A stretch of DNA of 64,000 nt from Pseudomonas fluorescens (GCF_902497785.1 NZ_CABVHK010000012.1:1-64000); one strand, 5' to 3'; counted from the first letter of the stretch, positions 8,285 through 17,317 are shown. Program-made: numbers and translations. Notes: a model not told the origin generated them from the letters alone.

Positions 8285-9136
8285 TTACTTTTCCCAATCC
8301 GCCTTGGCGATGTGCAGGCCATGCAAGCCCTTGTACGCCGCACGCTCAGGCTGGCTCCAGCCTTCAAGCAACGAATCCTCCAGACGATAAATCTCCACTC
8401 CGAGCGGGCGACACACGCTGAGCGGGTCCTGCGCATCCGGCCCCCACATGGCCAGCGACAAATCGCCGCCGGGACAGGTCGACAGCGCACACAGCAAATC
8501 GATTTCGGCAAAAAACTCCAGGTAGTCGCCCTTCTGCGCCGGACAGGCTTTCATGAAGTACATGTCGTCGTGGTTGAGGCCTGTGCACTGGAAAATGTTC
8601 AGCACATCGTGCACGTCAAATTCGGTCAGGCCGTGGGGCAACACCGCACGGGTCAGGTTGGAGTGGCAGTGATGATGGAAATCTTCGCCAGTCAGCATTT
8701 TGTTCACGTAGGGATCGCAGCGAGTGCCGAGCAAGTCGTGCAAGCGACCGCCGTGTTCGTCAATTCCATACCCGGCCAGGCTGTCATCGGTGATGGTCAC
8801 CAGCGGCCGTAAAAAAGGCAGGTTCGACCAGAGCCGGTCGTGAGTGCTGACGTGCGCGCCCTGCAATTGCCGGGTGCGCGCCGCCCACAACCGTTCCCGC
8901 GGGTCGTTGGCATTCCAGACATTGAAATCCCCAACTTGCGGTCCCACAGGCGTCGTCACTCTGAACACTTGCCCGGCCGGGACTTTCCAGGCGCGACCGG
9001 TGCGGATCGGCACTTCGAACTGCTCGATCAACGTGCGCCCGTCCCGGGTATCGCGGATCCGCTCGTAGAAGGCTTTGTCCACCTGCAAGGCTGAGCCTTT
9101 GCTGACTTGATAGGCCGCTGGATAGTTTTTGTACAT
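8285..9136 (-). CDS. DUF1989 (urea carboxylase-associated family) protein
   Basis: A 283-residue soluble protein of the DUF1989 family, whose members sit beside urea carboxylase or amine-degradation genes. The biochemical role is not established. Visible family features are the VPAGQVFRV segment, VGDFNVWNANDP, the HCHSNLTRA segment and the Cys-containing FQCTGLNHDD and STCPGGDLSLAMWG segments, which could bind a metal. The ATG at 9136 follows GGAGAATCGCCC. It is divergent from a TetR-type regulator 176 bp away, which may control it. The nearby ethanolamine-type permease suggests amine metabolism, but that is inference. Confidence 0.8.
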   Translation of the reverse strand: MYKNYPAAYQVSKGSALQVDKAFYERIRDTRDGRTLIEQFEVPIRTGRAWKVPAGQVFRVTTPVGPQVGDFNVWNANDPRERLWAARTRQLQGAHVSTHDRLWSNLPFLRPLVTITDDSLAGYGIDEHGGRLHDLLGTRCDPYVNKMLTGEDFHHHCHSNLTRAVLPHGLTEFDVHDVLNIFQCTGLNHDDMYFMKACPAQKGDYLEFFAEIDLLCALSTCPGGDLSLAMWGPDAQDPLSVCRPLGVEIYRLEDSLLEGWSQPERAAYKGLHGLHIAKADWEK

Positions 9137-9268
9137 GGGCGATTCTCCATTGATTGCTCAACAATCTTTCGCCAATACGTAATCACTATCCGTGCCAGTT
9201 CACATGACGCGCGATGAAGGATAGGACGCATCTGCATGCTTTTTAGAAGTAGAAGTACAGTCACCATC

Positions 9269-9281
9269 CCATTTGCAATGG
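9269..9281. promoter_or_regulatory. Candidate TetR operator in the divergent region
   Basis: CCATT-TGC-AATGG, a short perfect palindrome 31 bp upstream of the regulator start. A second one, GATTG-CTCAA-CAATC at 9152-9166, lies near the DUF1989 start. Either could be an operator; arms are short, so confidence is low. Confidence 0.3.
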
Positions 9282-9312
9282 TTAAGATGGGGCATTGTTG
9301 CGGAGACCCAAG

Positions 9313-9870
9313 ATGCGCTACTCGCAGGACCACAAAGCCCAGACCCATCAACGCATCATCAAGGAAGCATCGGCGCGATTTCGCCGTGACGGAATTGGCG
9401 CAACTGGCCTGCAACCTTTAATGAAAGCGCTGGGTTTGACCCACGGCGGCTTTTACTCGCACTTCAAGTCCAAGGATGAGCTGGTAGAAAAAGCGCTGCA
9501 GGCGGCGGGTGATCAGGTAGATGTGGTGTGTGCCGAGCTGTTCGCTCAAGAGCACCCGCTGGAAACGTTCATCGACGCCTATTTGTCCGAATGGCACCAG
9601 ACGTCACCTGATGAGGGTTGCCCACTGCCGACAATGTCATCAGAACTCGGCCTTCGCGGCCAGCCAAGCCCGACGTCCGATGGGGTCCTTTACGCACGGC
9701 TCGAACAGATACAAGGCACTCTGCAAGGAGAGAATGCCGCCGACCAGAGCGTCTTTATCATGTCCGCACTGGTCGGGGCGTTGTTGCTGTCGCGCAGTGT
9801 CGAGAGCCCAAAGCTGGCCCAGCGTATTCTCGACGTTACACGCGAATTTCTAAAACGGCCTCGGGACTAA
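9313..9870 (+). CDS. TetR/AcrR-family transcriptional regulator
   Basis: DNA-binding repressor of 185 residues. The N-terminal helix-turn-helix is clear: RIIKEASARFRRDGIGATGL followed by LTHGGFYSHFKSKDELV, the classic TetR recognition region, with the G-F-Y-x-H-F signature. The C-terminal half (from about residue 75) is the variable ligand-binding domain with a CPLPTMSSELG segment resembling the YxaF/LmrA-type TetR C-terminal family. The ATG at 9313 follows CGGAGACCCAAG; an in-frame TTG at 9295 is less likely. The 3' end overlaps the converging ketosynthase gene by 4 bp. Target unknown; the divergent DUF1989 gene or the ketosynthase/dehydrogenase pair are candidates. Confidence 0.88.
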   Translation: MRYSQDHKAQTHQRIIKEASARFRRDGIGATGLQPLMKALGLTHGGFYSHFKSKDELVEKALQAAGDQVDVVCAELFAQEHPLETFIDAYLSEWHQTSPDEGCPLPTMSSELGLRGQPSPTSDGVLYARLEQIQGTLQGENAADQSVFIMSALVGALLLSRSVESPKLAQRILDVTREFLKRPRD

Positions 9871-11141
9871 CCCTGCCAACGCTTGAACAACACGCTGGCA
9901 TTGACCCCGCCGAAACCAAAGCCATTGGACAGTGCGTACTCGATGGCCATCGGTCGCGCCTGACCGTGGACAATGTCCACACCTTGCGCCGCCGGGTCCG
10001 GGTTATCGAAGTTGAGGGTGGCCGGCACGACCTGATCGCGAATCGCCAACAGGGTGAAGATCGCCTCGATCCCGCCCGCCGCGCCGAGCAGATGCCCGGT
10101 AGCAGACTTTGTCGACGTCACCGCAATCGCGTTATCGGTGCCGAACAGCGACTTGATCGCTGCCAGCTCCCCCAAATCACCGACCGGCGTCGACGTGGCG
10201 TGAGCATTGAGATGCTGCACTTGTGCCGGTGAAATACCCCCTTGAGCCAACGCCAAAGACATAGCCCGTCGCGCACCGCTGCCATCCTCCGGTCCAGCCG
10301 TCAGGTGATAAGCATCCGCGCTGGTGCCGTAACCGACCAGTTCCGCCAGCGGTTGCGCGCCACGAGCCAATGCATGCTCCAGGGACTCGATCACCAGAAG
10401 CCCGGCGCCCTCGCCCATCACAAAGCCATCGCGCCCACTGTCGAACGGCCGCGACGCACGCTCTGGCGTTTCGTTGTAACCACTGGACAAGGCGCGAGCT
10501 GCGGCAAAACCGGCGAGACTGACACGATCGATCGCCGCTTCGGCGCCGCCGCATACCGCAATGTCTGCTTCGCCACAACGAATCAGCCGCGCCGCATCGC
10601 CAATTGCCTGAACACCGGCTGCGCATGCTGTTACCGGGGCACCCAAGGGGCCCTTGAAACCGTGCTGGATCGACACATGACCCGCGGCCAGGTTGACCAG
10701 AAAGGATGGAATGGTGAAAGGAGACAAACGCCGCGGACCGCGACTATCCGTAGTACGCACCGCGTCGGCAATCGCACCGAAGCCTCCGACACCCGAGCCG
10801 ATAATGGTCGCCGTACGCTCCTGAACATCGGCGGTTTGCGCCTGCCAACCGGCTTGCTCAAGCGCCTGCCGCGCCGCTTCCATGGCGAACAGAATGAAGC
10901 GGTCCATCTTCTTCTGTTCTTTGGGTGGCGTCGCCCGGTCCGGGTCAAAACCTGCCTCGGCATCGTCGGCCAGTGTCGGGACTGAGCCTCCGACCTTTGC
11001 TGGCAGATCAGCCACAACGTCGTCCGGCAAACACCTGATGCCGGACTTTCCAGCCAACAGACGTGCCCAGACGGCTTCGACGCCGCTACCTAGCGGCGAG
11101 ACCAAACCCATGCCCGTTACAACCACTCGACGATCACTCAT
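9867..11141 (-). CDS. 3-oxoacyl-ACP synthase II-type ketosynthase (FabF paralogue)
   Basis: Condenses malonyl-ACP with an acyl-ACP primer in fatty acid or related synthesis. It has 424 residues, close to FabF. The Cys-His-His triad is intact: Cys173 in TACAAGVQ, His314 in NAHATSTPVGD and His350 in KSATGHLLGAAGG. The N-terminal VVVTGMGLVSPLG and C-terminal NGFGFGGVNASVLF also fit. It is not next to acpP/fabG, so it is an accessory paralogue rather than the housekeeping gene. It lies 32 bp after a short-chain dehydrogenase and probably shares its transcript. Pathway unknown. Confidence 0.9.
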   Translation of the reverse strand: MSDRRVVVTGMGLVSPLGSGVEAVWARLLAGKSGIRCLPDDVVADLPAKVGGSVPTLADDAEAGFDPDRATPPKEQKKMDRFILFAMEAARQALEQAGWQAQTADVQERTATIIGSGVGGFGAIADAVRTTDSRGPRRLSPFTIPSFLVNLAAGHVSIQHGFKGPLGAPVTACAAGVQAIGDAARLIRCGEADIAVCGGAEAAIDRVSLAGFAAARALSSGYNETPERASRPFDSGRDGFVMGEGAGLLVIESLEHALARGAQPLAELVGYGTSADAYHLTAGPEDGSGARRAMSLALAQGGISPAQVQHLNAHATSTPVGDLGELAAIKSLFGTDNAIAVTSTKSATGHLLGAAGGIEAIFTLLAIRDQVVPATLNFDNPDPAAQGVDIVHGQARPMAIEYALSNGFGFGGVNASVLFKRWQG

Positions 11142-11173
11142 ACCGCAATTACCTCAAGCCAATGGATGGCGAC

Positions 11174-11968
11174 TCACTTATACCGCGAGGCGGCTTTGCT
11201 TTTGGAAAGATTCGGTGCCATTACATGACGTGCCGCGACGAACGCATCCCATTCGGAGGCATTCGGCAAAGACGGAATGGTGACCAACTCCCCCTGATCC
11301 AGACCCGACAACGCCGCATCGACCATGTCGCCTGCGTCCATGGCCATGTCAGCCGGAATCTGCTTGAGGTCCATCCCTGCACGTTCCCAGATTTCAGTGC
11401 GTGTGACGCCTGGCAACACCACCTGCACTTTCACACCGGTGCCTTCAAGTTCGGCGTTCAACGACTGCGTGAGACTCAACACATACGCCTTGCTGGCGCT
11501 GTAAGTCGCGTTGAAGCGTTCCGGAAACAGTGCAACTACTGAGGCTATGTTGATGATCGTGCCTCGGCCGGCCTTGGCGAAACTGGCGGCCGCCGCTGAG
11601 GCCAAACGTGTGACAGTGGTGACGTTGAGCCGGATGAGCTTTTCCAGCTGGTCCATGTCCGAGTTGGCCAGCAAACCATCCGCTGCGACACCGGCGTTGT
11701 TCAGTAAGAGTGTGATACTTGAATCGCTGCGCAGGCGCTGCTCCAGCTTCAGTACGTCATCCTTTTGCGTGAGATCCACCTTGAGCACCTCGACCTGAAT
11801 GCCATGCTCGGTGCGCAGTTTTCTCGCCGCAGCCTCCAGGCGTTGCTCGTCGCGCGCGACCAGCAACAAATCAAAACCGCGCTTCGCCAATCGCTCCGCG
11901 TAAACGGCGCCGATGCCGGCAGAAGCACCGGTAACGAGGGCTGTACCTTGATTTTGGACAGAATTCAT
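11174..11968 (-). CDS. Short-chain dehydrogenase/reductase
   Basis: NAD(P)-dependent oxidoreductase, 264 residues. The Rossmann motif TGASAGIG is at residues 13-20, the NNAG motif is present (LLLNNAGVAADG), and the catalytic Ser-Tyr-Lys set is visible (IASVVALFPE, YSASKAYV). The ATG at 11968 follows AGGAGTACTGT; an upstream in-frame start adds a nonconserved leader and is rejected. It lies upstream of the ketosynthase on the same strand and could supply or reduce its acyl product (inference). Substrate unknown. Confidence 0.88.
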   Translation of the reverse strand: MNSVQNQGTALVTGASAGIGAVYAERLAKRGFDLLLVARDEQRLEAAARKLRTEHGIQVEVLKVDLTQKDDVLKLEQRLRSDSSITLLLNNAGVAADGLLANSDMDQLEKLIRLNVTTVTRLASAAAASFAKAGRGTIINIASVVALFPERFNATYSASKAYVLSLTQSLNAELEGTGVKVQVVLPGVTRTEIWERAGMDLKQIPADMAMDAGDMVDAALSGLDQGELVTIPSLPNASEWDAFVAARHVMAPNLSKSKAASRYK

Positions 11969-12052
11969 ACAGTACTCCTGAGAGGTGGGAAACCCTGTAG
12001 GCCTGACTCCATCGAATTGGGAGGGGCGCATAGATTATAGGCACAATTTAAT

Positions 12053-12346
12053 TTAAATATTATACTCGTAATTTTTCATTCCGATAGACGGCGGGGCATT
12101 CATCCTTCCTCGAGACACGTCAACACGATTCGTTGCTAGCCCGTTTTCTGCAAAGGAAACAGCATTCAAAAAATCAATCGGTTTAAGCATAGTCAATGCG
12201 CGCGCGAGAACACGTGGATTTGTGTAACGCTCAACGAGCTTCTTGAAGTCAGCGAAGGTGTCTATTTCGGTAGATAGAGGCCGCTTCGCCCTTGCGGTGT
12301 AACGCTCAATGCGCAAAAATGGAATGTATGTCGATGTATTTCCCAA
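12053..12346 (-). CDS. Hypothetical 97-residue ORF, possibly a degraded transposase tail
   Basis: Weakly supported ORF in an AT-rich 440-bp gap between the dehydrogenase and wzz. No signal peptide or membrane helix. The middle part (RIERYTARAKRPL ... LVERYTNPRVLARAL ... LKPIDFLNAV) resembles, loosely, the C-terminal end of DDE integrase-core transposases, where a tyrosine-rich helix is followed by L(T/K)P. No intact catalytic residues or terminal repeats are present. It could equally be noncoding; no ribosome site stands out before the ATG. Confidence 0.3.
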   Translation of the reverse strand: MGNTSTYIPFLRIERYTARAKRPLSTEIDTFADFKKLVERYTNPRVLARALTMLKPIDFLNAVSFAENGLATNRVDVSRGRMNAPPSIGMKNYEYNI

Positions 12347-12408
12347 CTAAATATTACGACTATGCCCCAGGCACGTTTGGTTAAAGTGTCTATAAGTTTG
12401 AGCGAGCG

Positions 12409-13674
12409 ATGAATACTCCAGCCAAAATATTGCATGACAATAAACTCGACGAGATTGAAATCAGGGAAGTGGTACAAAGCATCTGGAAGCAGCGAGCTGT
12501 CGTTCTACTGTTTACTGGTATTGGATTTGCTGCGGCGCTTACCTATGCATCACTTGTCACCCCGGAATACGAAATCAGCACATCCATGAGGCCGGTAGGA
12601 ATTACCGACCTTGATGAGCTCAACGAATCTGGCCTCTACAGAATAAGCCCACTGGAAGCATTACAGCGAATCGGCTCCGCCATGGAGTCTTATGATGTCA
12701 GGCTGAAGTTTTTCACGGCTTACCCGCAGTACCTGGCACCCTTTCGCGGACCGGGCAGTTCCATAGAGCAGGCGTTTGAATCGTTCAACAGAAGCGCTTT
12801 CAGCGTTACGCAGAGTGACTCAAAAAAGAGCGCACGCCTGTCGGACACCATTGATCTGACTTTAAAATATCCGAAGGGTATTGACGGCGTGGGTCTCGTA
12901 AATGCCTTCACCGCATTTGTAGTCACCAGTGAAAAAGATAAAATCGAATCCAACTTGAGGACCTTGATTGCCAACCGGATCGACAGGATAGAGAAAAATC
13001 TCGATTCCCAGAAGGCGGCTTACGAGGCTAATACGAGCGCAGATATAGCTCACCTTCTTGAGAAGGATGAAATTAAAAAGCAAAGGCTACAGGACGAATT
13101 GAAAGCGTTGCGTCAACAGCTGCAAACGCGCAGGCAAAACCGTATCAAGGAGCTTGATGAAGCTATCGGGATTGCCAAACAACTGGGTATTGCAAAACCT
13201 TCCACGCCCTCATCCCTGGCAGACATGGGGAGCAGTAGAGAAGGCAACACAGTGCGCACCGAAGTTAATAACCAGCAAATTCCACTTTACTTCATGGGTC
13301 AGTTAGCTCTTGAAGCGGAACGCTCGACTCTGGTTTCTCGTCGCTCGGATGATTTCACCGAACCCCGTATTGACCAAATTCAAAAAGAACTCAGCCTTTT
13401 GGCCACTAACCGCGAAGCGGGAGCCCTGAAAGGGCGTGAAAATCCAGAGTTGTTCGTCAAAGGGTTTGTGGACAGTCGTGCAGATCTCGCACGATTGAAA
13501 AATCTGACAATCAACTTCGATCAACTTGAGCTGGTGCGTATTGATAAACCTGCGTCCGAACCTCAGTCGCCGGTCAAACCAAGGAAAACTCTCATCGTCG
13601 GTTTTGGCCTTTTACTTGGTTTATCTCTAGGCGTTGCGCTAGCTTTGAGTCGACGAGTTTTTAGGTTGCTGTAA
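12409..13674 (+). CDS. wzz: O-antigen chain-length determinant (Wzz), stand-alone copy
   Basis: Inner-membrane polysaccharide co-polymerase that sets O-chain length with Wzy. It has 421 residues. Membrane helix 1 is near residues 33-50 (VVLLFTGIGFAAALTYASL), followed by a large periplasmic domain with a coiled coil around residues 175-250. Helix 2 near 393-412 is preceded by the proline-rich segment PASEPQSPVKPRK typical of Wzz. It is on the opposite strand to the O-antigen operon and beyond its distal end, so it is transcribed independently. A second Wzz (45690-46766) lies at the other side of the locus; this copy is longer and may specify a different, longer chain mode (inference). Confidence 0.9.
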   Translation: MNTPAKILHDNKLDEIEIREVVQSIWKQRAVVLLFTGIGFAAALTYASLVTPEYEISTSMRPVGITDLDELNESGLYRISPLEALQRIGSAMESYDVRLKFFTAYPQYLAPFRGPGSSIEQAFESFNRSAFSVTQSDSKKSARLSDTIDLTLKYPKGIDGVGLVNAFTAFVVTSEKDKIESNLRTLIANRIDRIEKNLDSQKAAYEANTSADIAHLLEKDEIKKQRLQDELKALRQQLQTRRQNRIKELDEAIGIAKQLGIAKPSTPSSLADMGSSREGNTVRTEVNNQQIPLYFMGQLALEAERSTLVSRRSDDFTEPRIDQIQKELSLLATNREAGALKGRENPELFVKGFVDSRADLARLKNLTINFDQLELVRIDKPASEPQSPVKPRKTLIVGFGLLLGLSLGVALALSRRVFRLL

Positions 13675-13695
13675 ATATTGTCTGGGTTTTGATTG

Positions 13696-13727
13696 GATAG
13701 AAAGCCGGCAGCTGCCGGCCTTCTATC
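13696..13727. terminator. Hairpin between convergent wzz and comEA-like genes
   Basis: GATAGAA-A-GCCGGCAGCTGCCGGC-C-TTCTATC: a 15-bp stem with one mismatch, symmetric, 22 bp after the wzz stop and 13 bp before the comEA-like stop. It has no U-tract, but its position suggests a shared bidirectional terminator. Confidence 0.6.
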
Positions 13728-13739
13728 ACTATTTACTGC

Positions 13740-14075
13740 TTAGTTCGCTTCAATTTTCTCGCGATTTTTATCCAATATCGCCTTCCCGATTCCTTTCACT
13801 TCCAACAACTCGTCTATCGATGCAAAAGGCCCATTGCTTTCCCGATAAGCAACAATAGCCTTGGCCTTGGCTTCCCCCACTCCCGCCAATTCTCGCTGCA
13901 AGGTCGGGGCGTCCGCCTGATTCAAATCGACTTTGTCCGATTGAAGCTTGGGTACCGCCTCCATCGCAAGTGGGGCATTGCCGGCCTCTAACTTGGCCGT
14001 CGGCGCGGCGATTGCGGCGATAGAGGTGCTGGTGAGCAGGGCGAAAACCAGAGAGTAGAAATAACCAGTACGCAT
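13740..14075 (-). CDS. ComEA-like helix-hairpin-helix protein
   Basis: Small exported DNA-binding protein, 111 residues. An N-terminal signal peptide (residues 1-24, ending STSIAAIAA) precedes a short linker. The ComEA helix-hairpin-helix domain follows: VDLNQADAPTLQRELAGVG then IDELLEVKGIGKAILDKN. In naturally transformable bacteria such proteins bind incoming DNA; in pseudomonads the role is less clear. The ATG at 14075 follows GGAGCTTCATC; an ATG 21 bp upstream lacks a ribosome site. It lies downstream of wbpM, the last O-antigen gene, a position also seen in other Pseudomonas. Confidence 0.88.
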   Translation of the reverse strand: MRTGYFYSLVFALLTSTSIAAIAAPTAKLEAGNAPLAMEAVPKLQSDKVDLNQADAPTLQRELAGVGEAKAKAIVAYRESNGPFASIDELLEVKGIGKAILDKNREKIEAN

Positions 14076-14098
14076 GATGAAGCTCCATGACATCAATT

Positions 14099-14128
14099 GG
14101 GGAAGCAGCTTTTCCGAAGCTGCTTCCC
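14099..14128. terminator. Hairpin between wbpM and the comEA-like gene
   Basis: GGGAAGCAGCTT-TTCCG-AAGCTGCTTCCC: a 12-bp perfect stem 59 bp beyond the wbpM stop. There is no run of U on the minus strand, so it is either a weak terminator at the end of the O-antigen operon or a transcript-stabilising hairpin. Confidence 0.5.
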
Positions 14129-14186
14129 AAATTTAGGTGATGTTTGGGAACTGTCAAAAATGTGTCTATTGCAGGATGTGAAACAA

Positions 14187-16196
14187 TCAGGGTTCCAGGC
14201 GACGTTGCTGGTAAATCCAGTCGACAATTTCGCCATCGGGCGTGTAGCCACTGACGGTTTCGCGCAGAATTTGGCGCACTCGAGCATATTCATCCTGCTC
14301 AACGGCGTTCAGCAATTCACTCAAGCGGAGCTTCAGCACATCCCAAGGCAACGAATCCTCGTTAGCGCTCATGATCATGGGGTGCTGGGTGGCTTCGACA
14401 TTGTCCCCAATCAACAACTCCTCGTACAACTTCTCGCCCGGGCGCAAACCCGTAAATTCGATGGAAATATCACCCTGCGGATTCTTTTCAGAACGAACAC
14501 TCAAACCCGATAGATGGATCATCTTCTCCGCCAGTTCGACAATACGAACCGGTTCACCCATGTCCAACACAAACACGTCGCCGCCCCGCCCCATTGAGCC
14601 GGCTTGAATAACCAACTGCGCTGCTTCAGGGATGGTCATGAAATAACGAGTGATTCTTGGATGGGTGACGGTCAAGGGTCCACCCGATTTAATCTGTTTG
14701 TGGAAAAGGGGAATGACCGAACCAGAGGATCCTAAAACATTACCAAAGCGAACCATGGTGAACCGGGTCTTGTTCATTCGCGAAATATGAGCTGTATCAC
14801 CGAAAAATACCGGAGCGACTTCGTTACTCAATGCTTGCAACGTCAGTTCGGCAAGACGCTTGGTACTCCCCATGACATTGGTTGGACGAACCGCCTTATC
14901 GGTAGAGATCAACACGAAGTTCGCAACGCCGACTTGTAAAGCAGCCTGCGCAGTACTCAGAGTCCCTATTACGTTGTTTAATATGCCTTCAGCAATATTG
15001 TGTTCCACCATAGGAACATGTTTATAAGCTGCCGCGTGATAAACAGTGTCGATCCGCCAGGTCGTCATGACATCCCGGAGCTTTTCTTGATTGCGCACAG
15101 ACCCCAGAATAGGCAGCAGTCGTGTGGACAGCGACTCTCTCTGAACCCGTTGCTCGAGTTCTGACAGGATCGAGTACAGGTTGAATTCGCTGTGCTCGAA
15201 CAAAAGGAGGGATGTGGGTTTCAACGACAAGATTTGGCGACAGAGTTCCGACCCGATTGATCCCCCCGCGCCAGTCACCAGTACATTTTTTCCGGTAATA
15301 CAATGCTCCAGCAGGTCCGCCTGCGCCGGGACGGCATCGCGCCCCAACAAATCGGCGATATCAACCTCCTGAATGTCATCAACTTTCACCCGTCCGCTTG
15401 CCAGGTCCATAAAACCGGGGACGCTACGCACATGTAACGGAAATTGCTCCAGGAAACCCAGTACTTCCCGCCGACGGCCACGATTAGAGGAAGGAATTGC
15501 CAGCAGGACCTCTTCTGCCCCGGTGGCGTCGATCATGTCCTGGATATGCTTGGGCTTATAAACTTGCAACCCGGCAATCACGCGATCAGCAATGTTGTTG
15601 TCATCATCGATAAACGCGACAGGCCGCATCACTCGCCCCATGCGCAAGGCCGCTACCAACTGGTTGCCGGCAGCGCCAGCACCGTATATGGCTACACGCG
15701 GAAGGCCGTTGTCTCGATTGTAGAAAGGTACATGCAATGAGGCAGCAAACCAGTCCCCCAGAAAGTACTGGCGCATGATTAAACGCAACCCGCCAATCAT
15801 GATCAAGCTCAACCACCAATAGTTGAAAACGATTGAGCGAGGCACCATTACCGTGTGATTGCTATACCAGAATACGACCAGCGCCAGCAGTAAAGATGAC
15901 AGGCTAACGGCCTTGGAAATCGCGATGAGTGCATCGTTGCCAAAGTAACGCATCACGGCACGATACATACCAAAACGAATGAAGATTGGAATGGCAACGA
16001 TAGGAGCAGCGATGAAAAGCCAAGGATGAGTTTCGACAGGTCCGGCGGCATCTTCGATTCCGAGACGGACCAAAAATGCCAACCACAGGGCAAGCCAGAC
16101 TAAGACAACATCGGTAACTACCTGAAGCGCACGCTTGTAGCGTCTCGGCAAACCCAACATGTTTGTTCTTAGCTTATCCATAAACCCTTTATGCAC
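14187..16196 (-). CDS. wbpM: UDP-GlcNAc C4,6-dehydratase, membrane-bound (WbpM)
   Basis: Converts UDP-GlcNAc to UDP-4-keto-6-deoxy-GlcNAc, the precursor of D-QuiNAc/D-FucNAc used as the first O-unit sugar. It has 669 residues, like P. aeruginosa WbpM. The N-terminus has four membrane helices (to about residue 145). A nucleotide-binding fold with GAGAAGNQ (172-179) follows, then the dehydratase domain with TGAGGSIGSE (308-317). The catalytic region NVMGSTK (440-446) has Met where most short-chain dehydrogenases have Tyr, as in WbpM/FlaA1. The start is GTG, 8 bases after AGGAG; an ATG five codons later has a poorer site. It is the last gene of the operon. Confidence 0.95.
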   Translation of the reverse strand: MHKGFMDKLRTNMLGLPRRYKRALQVVTDVVLVWLALWLAFLVRLGIEDAAGPVETHPWLFIAAPIVAIPIFIRFGMYRAVMRYFGNDALIAISKAVSLSSLLLALVVFWYSNHTVMVPRSIVFNYWWLSLIMIGGLRLIMRQYFLGDWFAASLHVPFYNRDNGLPRVAIYGAGAAGNQLVAALRMGRVMRPVAFIDDDNNIADRVIAGLQVYKPKHIQDMIDATGAEEVLLAIPSSNRGRRREVLGFLEQFPLHVRSVPGFMDLASGRVKVDDIQEVDIADLLGRDAVPAQADLLEHCITGKNVLVTGAGGSIGSELCRQILSLKPTSLLLFEHSEFNLYSILSELEQRVQRESLSTRLLPILGSVRNQEKLRDVMTTWRIDTVYHAAAYKHVPMVEHNIAEGILNNVIGTLSTAQAALQVGVANFVLISTDKAVRPTNVMGSTKRLAELTLQALSNEVAPVFFGDTAHISRMNKTRFTMVRFGNVLGSSGSVIPLFHKQIKSGGPLTVTHPRITRYFMTIPEAAQLVIQAGSMGRGGDVFVLDMGEPVRIVELAEKMIHLSGLSVRSEKNPQGDISIEFTGLRPGEKLYEELLIGDNVEATQHPMIMSANEDSLPWDVLKLRLSELLNAVEQDEYARVRQILRETVSGYTPDGEIVDWIYQQRRLEP

Positions 16197-16297
16197 CGCG
16201 GCAACTCCTAGACCTGTTCCATTTCCAGAGTGTACAGCAGCGTCACTCTACGCTCGAGAAATCAACAACAGAAAATAGCCCGGAACGGGCCTGATCA

Positions 16298-17317
16298 TTA
16301 CGGTTTTTCAAGCTCCCCGGCATGAAATTTGATCGCCAACGCAATCAGCGGTACATAAGCCACTATCAGCCCCAATACACCATCCATTTGCCACCAGGCA
16401 ACACACACGGCCACAGGAATCAACCAAAATACGTTGATTGCCACGACGGTCAGGGTGACAGGCAAATGGCGTCCGTACACACGCGAGGCGAACTGATAGG
16501 CGTGACTACGATGCGCCTCATACACTTTGTCGCCCCGCAACAAACGTCGCCCCAGCGTGAATGTCGCATCGACAATGAAAACACCTAACAGAATCAGCCA
16601 TACCCACAGAAAACCTGGATCGATCCATGCGGCTTGCAAGGACAGGATGGCGAGAATCAACCCGAGAAACCCACTGCCGGCGTCACCCATGAAAATCCGG
16701 GCGGGAGGAAAGTTCCAATAGAGAAATCCGATCACCGCCATCACCAGCAACAAAGGAGCAATCATCAATTCTTGTTGCCCCGTCAGCCAATAAACCAGGC
16801 ACGCGCCAAGGCATGCGCACACGGCTTCGACGCTGGCGATTCCATCAATGCCATCCATGAAGTTGTAGAGGTTGAGCATCCATACCAGATAGATACCTGC
16901 CAGGATGTGTCCTACCCAACTCAGATCAAATACTTCTCCTGCTACCTGGATGGGCGGCATGCCGCCCATCCAGGCGAGGGCCCAGGCTGCGGCACTAAAG
17001 TGCGCCAGCAACCGCCATCGGGCCGCTATATGCCCGTGATCATCAAGAAAACCTACAGTAGCTACCAGCAATCCCGAGCCCAAAATCGCCCATGCGCCTG
17101 CCCAGTGAAGTGCGCCCCAAAACGCTAATAAAGGGATCGCGATCAAAAAACTGAGCACTATGGCCACCCCGCCACCGCGGGGTGTCGGCACAGAATGGGA
17201 ACTGCGGACGTTGGGCATATCCATCAAACTGCTGGCAATCGCGTAACGACGCAGCAACCACGTCATCACGAGCGAAGCTACCGCAACCGCTGCAAACAGC
17301 CACCAAATTGTAATCAA
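16298..17317 (-). CDS. wbpL: Undecaprenyl-phosphate HexNAc-1-phosphate transferase (WbpL)
   Basis: Initiating glycosyltransferase that loads the first sugar phosphate on undecaprenyl phosphate in the inner membrane. It has about 339 residues when started at TTG 17317, which follows AGGA by nine bases and gives the usual MITIWWL N-terminus; the longer ORF from 17395 has an unlikely leader. About eleven membrane helices. Family motifs are visible: PTPRGGG, FLDDHGH, the Mg/catalytic NLYNFMDGIDG, FMGDAGSG and the HRSHAYQ loop. In P. aeruginosa WbpL starts the O-unit with D-QuiNAc or D-FucNAc, which fits wbpM and the 4-reductase next to it. Confidence 0.93.
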   Translation of the reverse strand: MITIWWLFAAVAVASLVMTWLLRRYAIASSLMDMPNVRSSHSVPTPRGGGVAIVLSFLIAIPLLAFWGALHWAGAWAILGSGLLVATVGFLDDHGHIAARWRLLAHFSAAAWALAWMGGMPPIQVAGEVFDLSWVGHILAGIYLVWMLNLYNFMDGIDGIASVEAVCACLGACLVYWLTGQQELMIAPLLLVMAVIGFLYWNFPPARIFMGDAGSGFLGLILAILSLQAAWIDPGFLWVWLILLGVFIVDATFTLGRRLLRGDKVYEAHRSHAYQFASRVYGRHLPVTLTVVAINVFWLIPVAVCVAWWQMDGVLGLIVAYVPLIALAIKFHAGELEKP

